NCBI RefSeq assembly: GCF_000010085.1
Contig: NC_007712.1
Location: forward strand, 992,001 to 1,056,000
DNA from: Sodalis glossinidius str. 'morsitans'
GTDB lineage: Bacteria; Pseudomonadota; Gammaproteobacteria; Enterobacterales; Enterobacteriaceae
Length of the DNA: 64,000 bases
Direction: 5' to 3'
Both the position numbers and the translations under genes were made by a program. This document shows, piece after piece, positions 40,166 through 48,642 of the stretch. A model generated the notes under the pieces. It worked only from the letters and a program-made list of their open reading frames with translations. It was not told where the DNA came from and made no database searches. Each line of letters starts with the position of its first letter. Positions within the stretch are counted from its first letter, which is position 1.

Positions 40166-41137
40166 CTAACCGAATCGCAGAAACACATGATCCACGTCCG
40201 CAGGCGAGGAGAAATTATGGACGTGATTTGCTCCGCCGCGATAAGAGGCTGGGCGGGTGTTCAACGGCTCCGCCGGCGGCTTATCAAACACCCAACGGGC
40301 GCCGTCAAATTTTATGGGAAACCCTTTTGCGGCTGGATGGCCCACATCGTAGATTTCATAATTCAAATGCTGACCCGGATACCGCACCACCCTGACGGGA
40401 ATAAGTTTGCCGTCCATGTCGACATACCGCACGTGGTGAAAATGATTGCCCCGATTCTTCTTTTGCATGCGGTAGAGCTTTCCATCACCGTACTTGCGCC
40501 GGTTATGATTGAGGATGGCGACGTAAACGCGGTTTTTCTCTTTTTCCACAGCGATACTATTAAGGGTTTTTTCGAGCAGGGTATAAAGCGGGAAAGTTTC
40601 AACCTGGTCATGGCGAGGCAATAAGGGCATCTGCCGTTTGGCTATAGCCAAACCTGCGCCGCCGCTCTGCCAGCCGGCGTTTTCGCGCAGGAGGGTCTCG
40701 CCCATGGGATCTTCAAGCGAGAACGGAGCGGGCCATCCCCGCCAGTCCGAGCCTAAAGAACGACGACGCGGTGGCATTACGCCCGTGCTACTCAGGCCAG
40801 TCAGTAAACTTGCTCCTAAAAGCAAATCGGTAAGGCGTTTGAGCGTCCCCACCAACGTGCCGGTTGCGCCTGTTTCCGCGGTCAGCGCCTCCTGTTGGCA
40901 AACCTCTTCATTCTTGCGCCGCCAGACGGCAATATTGTTCCAGAGACCGCCCCAACGGTCCGGTGAGGGCCTGCGGTCTTCCGCAGTCAGAGGGCCGGCA
41001 TGGTGATCCGGTAGCGGAGGTGAGGGGGGAACCGGACTACGGCTTTTCGCCCACCCGGTGGCGGCCGATCGATGAAATGCAACGTTTTCCGCTTCACCGA
41101 GAGCGAGCTGATGAAAGGTGATGTGCGGATGACTCAC
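40166..41137 (-). CDS. Unrecognised protein, possible effector or toxin fragment
   Basis: A 323-residue open frame. Its only far-upstream start is GTG at 41137, directly after an in-frame TAA, and no ribosome binding site is seen. The N-terminal half is Pro/Arg/Gly-rich and looks poorly structured. The C-terminal half looks like a real domain with alternating strands (VYVAILNHNRRKYGDGKLYR, HHVRYVDMDGKLIPVRVVRY, LNYEIYDVGHPAAKGFPIKF, DGARWVFDKPP). Such small strand-rich units occur in large secreted toxins, but I cannot name a family. It could be the surviving part of a longer gene. Confidence 0.4.
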   Translation of the reverse strand: MSHPHITFHQLALGEAENVAFHRSAATGWAKSRSPVPPSPPLPDHHAGPLTAEDRRPSPDRWGGLWNNIAVWRRKNEEVCQQEALTAETGATGTLVGTLKRLTDLLLGASLLTGLSSTGVMPPRRRSLGSDWRGWPAPFSLEDPMGETLLRENAGWQSGGAGLAIAKRQMPLLPRHDQVETFPLYTLLEKTLNSIAVEKEKNRVYVAILNHNRRKYGDGKLYRMQKKNRGNHFHHVRYVDMDGKLIPVRVVRYPGQHLNYEIYDVGHPAAKGFPIKFDGARWVFDKPPAEPLNTRPASYRGGANHVHNFSSPADVDHVFLRFG

Positions 41138-41631
41138 TTATGAGGGAAGTGACGATAGACATCGATTATCTCCTGCTTATTGTTTGAGGAATGGGTCATT
41201 GCACTGTGCAGCACAGGAGTAGTATTAATCCCTTCTAAATATAGGGAAAAGAGCAAAAGCGCTTTTTAATGAGTTATTGCTAAAACAGGCATGCGCTTCA
41301 TCCGCCGCGCGGCCGGATGTAGACCGCCGGCAACAGCGCAGGAAGCGATGTTCAGGCTTGCGCAAAGTGTCAGGTCGTCGCGGGACACCACGTCTGCTCA
41401 AGGCATGGAATAAGACTCAGGCATAATGCCTGCGCAGTCGGGTGAGGGGGCAGCAGGGCAGTCTATGTCCCGGGCGGAACCGCTGGAGCGGGATGTAGCA
41501 CTTTCTTGCAAAAATCGCCGTTGCGGGGAAAAGGGGGGACTGGGGGCGCTCAGCGAACGCGTTGGACGCGGCACCGCGTGAGCGGTATGCGCTTGGTACA
41601 ACGGGGGATGTCCGGGACAAACCAGCCCGCG
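41138..41631. other. Gene-free stretch
   Basis: About 490 bases between the unrecognised frame and the LacI gene. Frames on the plus strand here overlap the LacI gene in antisense and have no motifs. Confidence 0.4.
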
Positions 41632-42633
41632 TCATACCATCATTTTACCGCGAATAATCACTTTACCCGGTTTGATTTGACTATCCGAGGCGCGGCGTAC
41701 CGCCAGATTAATCGCCTGCCAGGCCATCTCATACAGATCATGGGCGATACAGGGGAAATTGAATCCGAAAACGGCGGCATGGGGAATTTCATCGATGCTA
41801 AAAACGGAAACATCCTGCATCGGTCGCAGCCGATGGTCAATGCAGGATTTGATGATGCCTTGCGATATCTGGTTATTACAGCCTACGAAATAATCTGGCG
41901 CCGGCTGGTGATTGAGATAATACGTGGTGACCTGCCAGGCCACATCCATATAAAAATCGGCATACAGAATATCCAGGTGCGCTATTTTGCCCTGCAGTGC
42001 GGCGGTAACGCCGGTAACCCTTTCGCGGGCGACGTTCGAGTCGTCCGGACCGGACACCACAACCACCCGCTGCGCCTGCTGCTCTTGTAAAAAGCGGCCC
42101 GCCTGTAGCCCGCAATCGAGATTGTCGATATATACGCCGCTGCAGGAGGCAATATCCAGCTCGCGGTCCACCAGGATGATCGGAATATTCAATAACGCCA
42201 GCCGCTCGAAGTACGCCGGTCGATAGTTTTGATCGGCAGAGATGACCGACAACACTATCGCATCGACGCCGTAGCCAATAAGCTTGTCGATAATACGGTT
42301 TTCCTGCTCTTGTGATTCCCATGAATCGAAGACCAGCGTGTCATAACCGGCCTTCTGCGCTTCAAGCGTCATGAGCTTGGTCAGATTGCCGAAGAAAGGG
42401 TTGCCCATATCGGGATTGACGATGCCTATCGTTTTACTGGCTCTGGCGCGCAGATTTCTCGCCGCCGTGTTCACAACGTAGCCCATCTCCTGCGCCGTTT
42501 CCAGCACGCGCCTGAGCGTATCCGGATGAACCTTCTCCGGATGGGAGAACGCGCGCGATGCGGTGATTTTGCTGACGTTGGACTGTGCGGCTACGCTTGC
42601 AAGCGTAGCCTTGACCTTCCTGCCTGGTGCCAA
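41632..42633 (-). CDS. LacI-family repressor of the pentose/pentitol locus
   Basis: The 333-residue protein has an N-terminal HTH (LASVAAQSNVSKITASRAFS) with a hinge helix (NTAARNLRARASKTIG) and a periplasmic-binding-protein-like effector domain (FFGNLTKLMTLEAQKAGYDT, DQNYRPAYFERLALLNIPII, SVFSIDEIPHAAVFG). It follows the lyxose isomerase on the same strand. Palindromes of the type AATGATATCGATATCATT before both arms of the locus are its probable operators, and TATCAT half-sites just before its own start suggest autoregulation. The ligand is probably a pentose, a pentitol or xylulose. Confidence 0.9.
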   Translation of the reverse strand: MAPGRKVKATLASVAAQSNVSKITASRAFSHPEKVHPDTLRRVLETAQEMGYVVNTAARNLRARASKTIGIVNPDMGNPFFGNLTKLMTLEAQKAGYDTLVFDSWESQEQENRIIDKLIGYGVDAIVLSVISADQNYRPAYFERLALLNIPIILVDRELDIASCSGVYIDNLDCGLQAGRFLQEQQAQRVVVVSGPDDSNVARERVTGVTAALQGKIAHLDILYADFYMDVAWQVTTYYLNHQPAPDYFVGCNNQISQGIIKSCIDHRLRPMQDVSVFSIDEIPHAAVFGFNFPCIAHDLYEMAWQAINLAVRRASDSQIKPGKVIIRGKMMV

Positions 42634-42651
42634 TTTACACTCCTATGTTTT

Positions 42652-42678
42652 TATCATTTTGTATCATTTTAGTATCAT
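42652..42678 (-). promoter_or_regulatory. Three TATCAT half-sites upstream of the LacI gene
   Basis: TATCAT occurs at 42652, 42662 and 42673, spaced by 10 and 11 bases, i.e. on one face of the helix. The same hexamer forms the arms of the palindromes at 43269 and 43430. It suggests that the repressor acts on its own gene, or marks remains of a further operator. Confidence 0.45.
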
Positions 42679-42717
42679 GACACATCCCTGTGCCGGAAGC
42701 GAATGATCTTCCCCGTT

Positions 42718-43248
42718 TTATGCCACGCGTCGCACGCGAGGGTCGGTAAATATGTCCAAATCGTCCCGGCTTTCGGAGGAAAATTCGGACACGACCGCAC
42801 CCTGTGCACTGGCCTGGAACCAATGGCGGGTGTTGGGAGGGATGGTATATTGTCCCCCTGCACGCAGTACGATGTAGCGCTGACAATGATACCACTCTTC
42901 GTCGCCGGCCGGTGGCGCCACTTCGCCGTGATTCAGGGCCAGGGTGGGGTCGTCGACGAACAGGTAAACTTCTCCCCAGCGGCAGCGAAAGGTTTCTTGC
43001 TTACCGGGCGTGCCGTCGAACGGCGGATGCAAGTGTTCTGGGCACGTTTGTTCGGGGAATAACACCAGCTCCTTCGCACAATAGCGTGGCGAATTACAAT
43101 AGGTCAGTAATTGTAGGCCGGAAACAGGATAACTCTGTAGGCCAAAATCGGCGATTTCAATCTTTTCCTTTTCCGCTTCGGTGATAACGATGCCTGCCTC
43201 GTTCAGCACGGATGCCGTTTCTTCCCGCGCTTTTTCATGCGTTGTCAT
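42718..43248 (-). CDS. D-lyxose ketol-isomerase (cupin)
   Basis: The 176-residue cupin-fold protein resembles D-lyxose/D-mannose isomerases. Metal ligands are visible in EQTCPEHLHPPFDG (His-X-His) and in KQETFRCRWGEVYLFVD (Glu) and PPNTRHWFQA (second His). It would turn D-lyxose into D-xylulose, the substrate of the kinase at 44510. It is transcribed divergently from the dehydrogenase operon, with an operator-like palindrome between. Confidence 0.8.
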   Translation of the reverse strand: MTTHEKAREETASVLNEAGIVITEAEKEKIEIADFGLQSYPVSGLQLLTYCNSPRYCAKELVLFPEQTCPEHLHPPFDGTPGKQETFRCRWGEVYLFVDDPTLALNHGEVAPPAGDEEWYHCQRYIVLRAGGQYTIPPNTRHWFQASAQGAVVSEFSSESRDDLDIFTDPRVRRVA

Positions 43249-43268
43249 GACGTCCTCCTACTAGGGTG

Positions 43269-43286
43269 AATGTTATCGGTATCATT
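43269..43286. promoter_or_regulatory. Operator-like palindrome O1 (isomerase side)
   Basis: AATGTTATCGGTATCATT, a nearly perfect palindrome that differs in two positions from the site at 43430. It lies 20 nt before the isomerase start, a typical place for a LacI-type repressor. Confidence 0.65.
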
Positions 43287-43429
43287 GACAAAAAGCCGTT
43301 CACACCGCTAACAGGCGGCGATTGAGACTATTATTACGGCCAAAATAGTCTTAATGTTTACAAATTTCCTCATTTTTTAACCCACCTCACAGATTTTCAG
43401 CGATAAGTCATTTAGTATCCGCCGCAAGA

Positions 43430-43449
43430 TAATGATATCGATATCATTA
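43430..43449. promoter_or_regulatory. Operator-like palindrome O2 (dehydrogenase side)
   Basis: TAATGATATCGATATCATTA is a perfect 20-bp palindrome with the central CG step usual for LacI-family operators. It lies 22 nt before the dehydrogenase ATG, about 162 bp centre to centre from O1, so DNA looping between the two is possible. Confidence 0.75.
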
Positions 43450-43471
43450 AAATGATCAGGAAAAACGTGTT

Positions 43472-44506
43472 ATGAAAGCATTAGTGCTTGAAGAATTGGG
43501 CAAAATTGCCATTCAGGATCGCGAATTTAACGAGCAGCCTGGTGATGACGATGTACTGATAAAAATTCATTCCGTCGGCATCTGCGGCAGCGATGTGCAT
43601 TACTACCAACATGGCCGTATCGGCCCGTTTGTGGTTAAAGCGCCGATGGTCCTCGGCCACGAAGCCGCCGGCGTTGTGCTAGCCGTCGGGAAAAATGTTC
43701 GTCATTTACAGCAAGGCGATCGCGTTTGCATGGAACCGGGCATTCCCGATATGCAATCCGCACAATCCCGCGCCGGCATTTATAATCTGGATCCAGCGGT
43801 CCGATTCTGGGCCACGCCGCCCATCGACGGCTGTCTGCGCGAAACGGTAGTCCATCCGGCCGCGTTTACCTTCAAATTACCGGACAATGTCAGTTTCTCC
43901 GAAGGCGCAATGGTGGAACCGCTGGCGATCGGTATGCATGCCGCAACCAAAGCCGGCATTAAACCCGGCGATATTGCGCTGGTCATCGGTGCTGGTCCGA
44001 TCGGCGTTGTGACGGCGCTCGCTGCGCTGGCAGGCGGATGTTCCGATGTCATTATCTGCGATATGTTCGCGGAAAAATTGAAAGTCGCTGAAAGTTATCC
44101 CGGGCTGCATGCGGTCAATATCAAAACCGGCAATCTGGCCGAGAAAGTCGCCGCTCTGACCTCCGGTAACGGCGCGGACGTGGTGTTTGAATGTAGCGGG
44201 GCGAAGCAGGCCATCGCCAGCATCAGCGATCATATCGCCCCCGGTGGAACTGCGGTGCTTGTGGGGATGCCGATTGATGCCGCGCCGATGGATATCGTTG
44301 CCGCCCAGGAGAAGGAGGTCACTTTCAAGACCATTTTCCGCTATGCCAACATGTATCCCCGCACGCTGCGGCTGCTCAGCGCTGGCAAGCTGAAAGTCCA
44401 GCCGCTGATTTCGCAAACCTACAAATTCAACGATGCCATCGAGGCGTTCGATCGCGCTGCCGCGGGGAGCCCGAGCGATATCAAAATCATGCTGGAAATG
44501 GAGTAA
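43472..44506 (+). CDS. Zinc-dependent polyol dehydrogenase (xylitol dehydrogenase type)
   Basis: The 344-residue MDR-family enzyme probably oxidises xylitol to D-xylulose with NAD. Catalytic zinc ligands are Cys38 (GICGSDVHYY), His63-Glu64 (LGHEAAG) and the Glu in VEPLAIGMHA; the Rossmann motif is VIGAGPIG. The four structural-zinc cysteines of classical sorbitol dehydrogenases are absent (VCMEPGIPDMQSAQ, NLDPAVRFWATPP), a known feature of the bacterial xylitol-type branch. First gene of a five-gene operon. Sorbitol or arabitol cannot be excluded as substrates. Confidence 0.88.
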   Translation: MKALVLEELGKIAIQDREFNEQPGDDDVLIKIHSVGICGSDVHYYQHGRIGPFVVKAPMVLGHEAAGVVLAVGKNVRHLQQGDRVCMEPGIPDMQSAQSRAGIYNLDPAVRFWATPPIDGCLRETVVHPAAFTFKLPDNVSFSEGAMVEPLAIGMHAATKAGIKPGDIALVIGAGPIGVVTALAALAGGCSDVIICDMFAEKLKVAESYPGLHAVNIKTGNLAEKVAALTSGNGADVVFECSGAKQAIASISDHIAPGGTAVLVGMPIDAAPMDIVAAQEKEVTFKTIFRYANMYPRTLRLLSAGKLKVQPLISQTYKFNDAIEAFDRAAAGSPSDIKIMLEME

Positions 44507-44509
44507 CAC

Positions 44510-46024
44510 ATGGCGATCTTTGCCGGTATCGACTGCGGTACGCAGGGGACGAAGGTGGTAATCGTCGATGACGAGTCCGGAAGGATCCTCGGTGAAGGCA
44601 GCGCCTTGCATCCGCTGATAAGCGACGCCTCCGGGCGCCGCGAACAGCAGGCACAATGGTGGGTCGACGCGCTGGTCAGCGCGTTCGGTCGCGCCATCGA
44701 CGCGGCAGCGGTCAACCCGGAGGACATTCAAGGGTTGGCGGTGTCGGGCCAGCAACACGGTTTTGTCGCGCTCGACGAGGCGGGCGAGGTGTTGCATTCG
44801 GTCAAGCTGTGGTGCGATACCGAAACCGCGGCGGAAAACGACTGGCTGCTGGAGCAGCTCGGTGGTATCAGCGGATCGCTGGCGCAACTTGGATTGATGG
44901 TTACCACTGGTTATACCGCTTCCAAAATCATCTGGTTCAAGAAGCAACATCCGGAACTGTGGCAGCGGCTGGCGACGGTGTTACTCCCGCACGACTACCT
45001 CAATTTCTGGTTAACAAGGCAGCGCGTGGCGGAATACGGCGATGCCTCCGGCAGCGGTCTATTCGATATTCGTCAGCGCTGCTGGGATCGTGACACCATC
45101 GATAAAATCGACAGCAGCGGCCGTTTGTGGCGTGCGCTGCCGCCGCTGGTAAGCGCTGAAACCTGTATTGGCGGGGTAACGGCTCAGGCGGCCAAACGTC
45201 TGGGGCTGACGCCAGGTACGCCGGTGGCCAGCGGCGGCGGCGATAACATGATGGCGGCCATCGGCACCGGCAATATCCAGCCGGGGATTCTGACCATGAG
45301 CCTGGGCACGTCGGGCACCTTATTTACCTGTGCTGATGCGCCGGTGGTGGCCGATTCGGAAATGATCGCCGGTTTTTGCTCCAGCACCAACAACTGGTTG
45401 CCGTTGATTTGCACCATGAATGTCACCTCCGCCAGCGGGGCCGTGCAAAAGTTGCTTGATAAGGATGTCAGCGCATTCAACCAGGCGCTGGAACAGGCGG
45501 ACCCCGGCGCCGGCGGCATGTTGATGTTGCCGTTCTTCAACGGCGAGCGGGTGCCTCAACTGCCTGGCGCCAAGGCCAGTCTGCATAATCTGGATGCGGA
45601 TAATTTCACCGCGGCCAATCTTTGCCTGGCGGTGGTAGAGAGCTCCACCTACGGGCTGCGCTTCGGTATGGACTTGTTTCGTCAGCAGGGGATCGCGGTC
45701 ACGGAAATTCGCCTGACCGGCGGCGGTGCCCGCAGTCCGCGCTGGCGGCAAATTGTGGCGGACGTGATGAATTGCCCGGTGGTCTGTCCCGTGGAAAAAG
45801 AAGCCGCCGCATTGGGCGCCGCCATTCAGGCTATCTGGTCCCTGCGCGTGGCGCAAAACCCGCAGCGTCCGGCCCGTGAACAGTTGCAGTCGCTGTGCGA
45901 ACGCTTTGTCCATTTGGATGAGGACAGCCGTTGTCGCCCGGATTCGCAGCGCCAGCAGCGCTACGCCGAGCTTTATCCGGGCTATCTGCGCCTGCTGCAA
46001 CAAGAATATGGGGTGAGCCTATGA
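44510..46024 (+). CDS. xylB: Xylulokinase (FGGY family)
   Basis: The 504-residue protein phosphorylates D-xylulose to D-xylulose 5-phosphate for the pentose phosphate pathway. IDCGTQGTKVV is the N-terminal phosphate loop, SGQQHGFVALDEAG and MVTTGYTASKIIWFK are FGGY motifs, GGGDNMMAAIGTG holds the catalytic Asp, and EIRLTGGGARSPRWRQIVAD is the C-terminal signature. It starts 4 nt after the dehydrogenase stop and overlaps the ABC ATPase start (ATGA), so translation is coupled. Confidence 0.93.
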   Translation: MAIFAGIDCGTQGTKVVIVDDESGRILGEGSALHPLISDASGRREQQAQWWVDALVSAFGRAIDAAAVNPEDIQGLAVSGQQHGFVALDEAGEVLHSVKLWCDTETAAENDWLLEQLGGISGSLAQLGLMVTTGYTASKIIWFKKQHPELWQRLATVLLPHDYLNFWLTRQRVAEYGDASGSGLFDIRQRCWDRDTIDKIDSSGRLWRALPPLVSAETCIGGVTAQAAKRLGLTPGTPVASGGGDNMMAAIGTGNIQPGILTMSLGTSGTLFTCADAPVVADSEMIAGFCSSTNNWLPLICTMNVTSASGAVQKLLDKDVSAFNQALEQADPGAGGMLMLPFFNGERVPQLPGAKASLHNLDADNFTAANLCLAVVESSTYGLRFGMDLFRQQGIAVTEIRLTGGGARSPRWRQIVADVMNCPVVCPVEKEAAALGAAIQAIWSLRVAQNPQRPAREQLQSLCERFVHLDEDSRCRPDSQRQQRYAELYPGYLRLLQQEYGVSL

Positions 46025-47526
46025 GCAGTGAAAACGCCGGCGCTGAAGCGGCCTATTTGTTGGAGGTCACGGAGGTCAAAAAAAGCTTTGGCCCCGTCGT
46101 GGCGCTGAAAAACGCCGAGTTTTGTCTGCGGCGCGGGTCGATTCATGCCCTGTGCGGCGGCAACGGCGCTGGAAAATCCACTTTCCTCAGCATCCTGATG
46201 GGCTTTATTCAGCCGGACGGCGGCGATATTTTTATCAACGGGAAACGCTGCGAATTCGCGCATCCCAAAGAGGCCCTGGAAGCCGGCGTGGCCATTGTAC
46301 AACAGGAGCTGAGCGCGATCCCTGACTTGACGGTCGCGGAAAACATCTGGTTGGGGCGCGAGCCGCGCCGGCTCGGTTTTGTTGATTTCGGTAAAATGAA
46401 TCAGCAGACCGCGGCGCTGCTGGAAGACCTACAGTTCGCCCTGTCGCCAACGGAAAAAATGCGCAACCTGAGCGTGGCTGAACAGCAACTGGTGGAAATT
46501 GCCAAGGCGATGTCCCATGCCGATGCCGACATTATCATCATGGATGAACCCACCTCGGCGATTGGCGAAGAGGATGTGCAGAAAATATTCCAGGTGATTA
46601 CCCGTCTGGCACAGAGAGGCAAGGGTATCATTTACGTGTCCCATCGCCTGTCGGAAATCTTCCAGATAGCCGACAGCTACACCATTTTTCGCGACGGCGC
46701 CTATATTCATGAAGGCTTCCTGCGCGATATCACCCGCGAACAGCTGATTGAGCATATCATCGGCGGGGAATTCAAAGACGAATTCGCCAAATTTAACCAA
46801 CCGGGCGAAGACGTGATTATGGAGGTGAAAAACCTCAGTTGGGGCAGCAAGATCCGCGATATCAGCCTGACGCTCAAGCGGGGGGAAATACTCGGTATCT
46901 ACGGTCTAGTCGGTTCAGGGCGCAGCGAATTTCTCGATCTGATTTTTGGTATCAAGCATGCCGACAGCGGTTCGGTCAGGATTGGCGACAGGCAACTGGC
47001 CCGTCATTCGCCCAAAGCGTCTATTGCCAGCGGTATCGCTTATGTGACAGAAGATCGCAAGGATACCGGGCTGGTGCTGTGCCGATCGGTCATGGAAAAT
47101 ATTAACATCGCCTCGTTTACCTCCATCAGCCGCGGCGGTTTTATCAACGATAAGCTGGAGCGGAAGCGTTCTGCGGAAATGATAAAAAGGTTCAACGTCA
47201 AAACCCCGGACGGAGAACATATCGTCGGTAATCTCAGCGGCGGCAATCAGCAGAAAGTCGTGCTTGGACGCTGGGCGCTGCTCGACCCGCAGGTCATGTT
47301 GTTGGATGAACCCACGCGCGGGATTGATGTGGGCGCCAAAAAGGAAATCTACCGGTTCATGTCTGAATTCGCGCTGAAGGATAAAGGCATCATCATGGTG
47401 TCCTCCGAACTGCCCGAAATTATTGGCATGAGCGACAGAATTATTGTGTTTAAAGACGGCCGTCTGGCGGGGGAAGTGCAGGCCGGACAGTCGACCCAGG
47501 CGGAATTGATGAAGCTGGCGGTTTAA
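46021..47526 (+). CDS. Sugar ABC importer, fused ATPase (RbsA/XylG type)
   Basis: The 501-residue protein has two nucleotide-binding domains. The first has Walker A GGNGAGKST, with Gly for the usual Glu before NGAGKS, and a signature NLSVAEQQLVEIAKAMS with Walker B IIIMDEPTSA. The second has a degenerate P-loop GLVGSGRSE, signature LSGGNQQKVVLGRW and Walker B VMLLDEPTRG, normal for this class. The ATG at 46021 is chosen from homology (LLEVTEVKKSFG). It powers uptake of a pentose or pentitol. Confidence 0.93.
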   Translation: MSSENAGAEAAYLLEVTEVKKSFGPVVALKNAEFCLRRGSIHALCGGNGAGKSTFLSILMGFIQPDGGDIFINGKRCEFAHPKEALEAGVAIVQQELSAIPDLTVAENIWLGREPRRLGFVDFGKMNQQTAALLEDLQFALSPTEKMRNLSVAEQQLVEIAKAMSHADADIIIMDEPTSAIGEEDVQKIFQVITRLAQRGKGIIYVSHRLSEIFQIADSYTIFRDGAYIHEGFLRDITREQLIEHIIGGEFKDEFAKFNQPGEDVIMEVKNLSWGSKIRDISLTLKRGEILGIYGLVGSGRSEFLDLIFGIKHADSGSVRIGDRQLARHSPKASIASGIAYVTEDRKDTGLVLCRSVMENINIASFTSISRGGFINDKLERKRSAEMIKRFNVKTPDGEHIVGNLSGGNQQKVVLGRWALLDPQVMLLDEPTRGIDVGAKKEIYRFMSEFALKDKGIIMVSSELPEIIGMSDRIIVFKDGRLAGEVQAGQSTQAELMKLAV

Positions 47527-47559
47527 AGCCGGCATAATTAAATTAACGAGAACCTTATT

Positions 47560-48597
47560 ATGGACAGTACGCATTCACTGACCCAGGGGCTGACGTTTAT
47601 TGCGCGCAATAAACGGCGCCTGCACAAATACGGCATTATCATCGCGTTTTTTGTTCTTTGCCTTGTCGTGACCATTATTGGTGAGGTTCAGGTGGCAAAC
47701 GGCGCCTGGAGTAATAATTATTTTCTCAGAAATGAAAATATGCTGATTGTATTACGTCAGATTTCCATTAACGGCATTCTGGCCATCGGTATGACGTTTG
47801 TGGTTATTACCGCAGGCGTCGATCTTTCTGTCGGCTCGGTACTGGCGTTGAGCGGCATCGTTGCAGCACGTTTTGCCACGACCAATAGCGGCCTGTCGAT
47901 TGGCGACAGCGCCCACGCGCTGATTATGCCGATGCTGGTGGCGTTGGCCATTGGTATTGTCTGCGGGTTGATTAACGGTACCATTCTGGCTCGTTACCGC
48001 CTGCAGCCGTTTATTGTCACCATGGGTATGTTATCGGCGGCGCGCGGTCTGGCGTTGCTCACCACCGACGGTAACCCGGTCTCGCAGCTCAATCCGGATT
48101 TTCGCTGGTTGGGTAATGGCTATGTGCTGGGGATACCGGTGCCTGTCATTTTGTTTATCGCCCTGTTTGCCCTGGGCTGGGTGCTGCTGAATAAAACTCT
48201 GTTTGGACGCTATGTCTATGCGGTGGGCGGCAATCAGAAAAGCGCCCGCACGTCCGGGATAAGCGTGGTGAAAATCAAAGTCCTGGTTTACACCTTGTGC
48301 GGCGCGTTGGCGGGTATCGCCGGTCTTATATTGACCGCCCGCACCGGCTCCGCGCAGACCAGCGCAGGGGCCGCCTATGAGCTTGACGCCATTGCGGCCG
48401 TGGTCATTGGCGGCACCAGTATGGCGGGTGGCGTAGGCACTCTGGTCGGCACCTTCTTCGGTATTTTGATTATCGGCGTAATGAATAACGGACTTGACCT
48501 GCTGGGCGTGCAGTCTTATTACCAGCAGATTATCAAAGGCGCATTAATCGTTGTGGCGGTATTGCTCGACCCTTCGCGCAAACAACAGCGCGATTAA
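47560..48597 (+). CDS. Sugar ABC importer, permease (RbsC type)
   Basis: The 345-residue inner-membrane protein has eight or more hydrophobic segments. The family motifs GILAIGMTFVVITAGVDLSV, VGSVLALSG, GLINGTILARYRLQPFIVTM and IGGTSMAGGVGTLVGTFFG are intact. Preceded by a ribosome binding site in the 33-nt gap after the ATPase. Confidence 0.93.
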   Translation: MDSTHSLTQGLTFIARNKRRLHKYGIIIAFFVLCLVVTIIGEVQVANGAWSNNYFLRNENMLIVLRQISINGILAIGMTFVVITAGVDLSVGSVLALSGIVAARFATTNSGLSIGDSAHALIMPMLVALAIGIVCGLINGTILARYRLQPFIVTMGMLSAARGLALLTTDGNPVSQLNPDFRWLGNGYVLGIPVPVILFIALFALGWVLLNKTLFGRYVYAVGGNQKSARTSGISVVKIKVLVYTLCGALAGIAGLILTARTGSAQTSAGAAYELDAIAAVVIGGTSMAGGVGTLVGTFFGILIIGVMNNGLDLLGVQSYYQQIIKGALIVVAVLLDPSRKQQRD

Positions 48598-48642
48598 AAC
48601 ACCAATAACTCACGCGGTTTCCCTACATGACCAGGAGCATCC

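Noticed and set aside
43877..44950. 357-codon frame antisense to the dehydrogenase and kinase
   Set aside because: It covers the junction of two certain genes and has no domain of its own.
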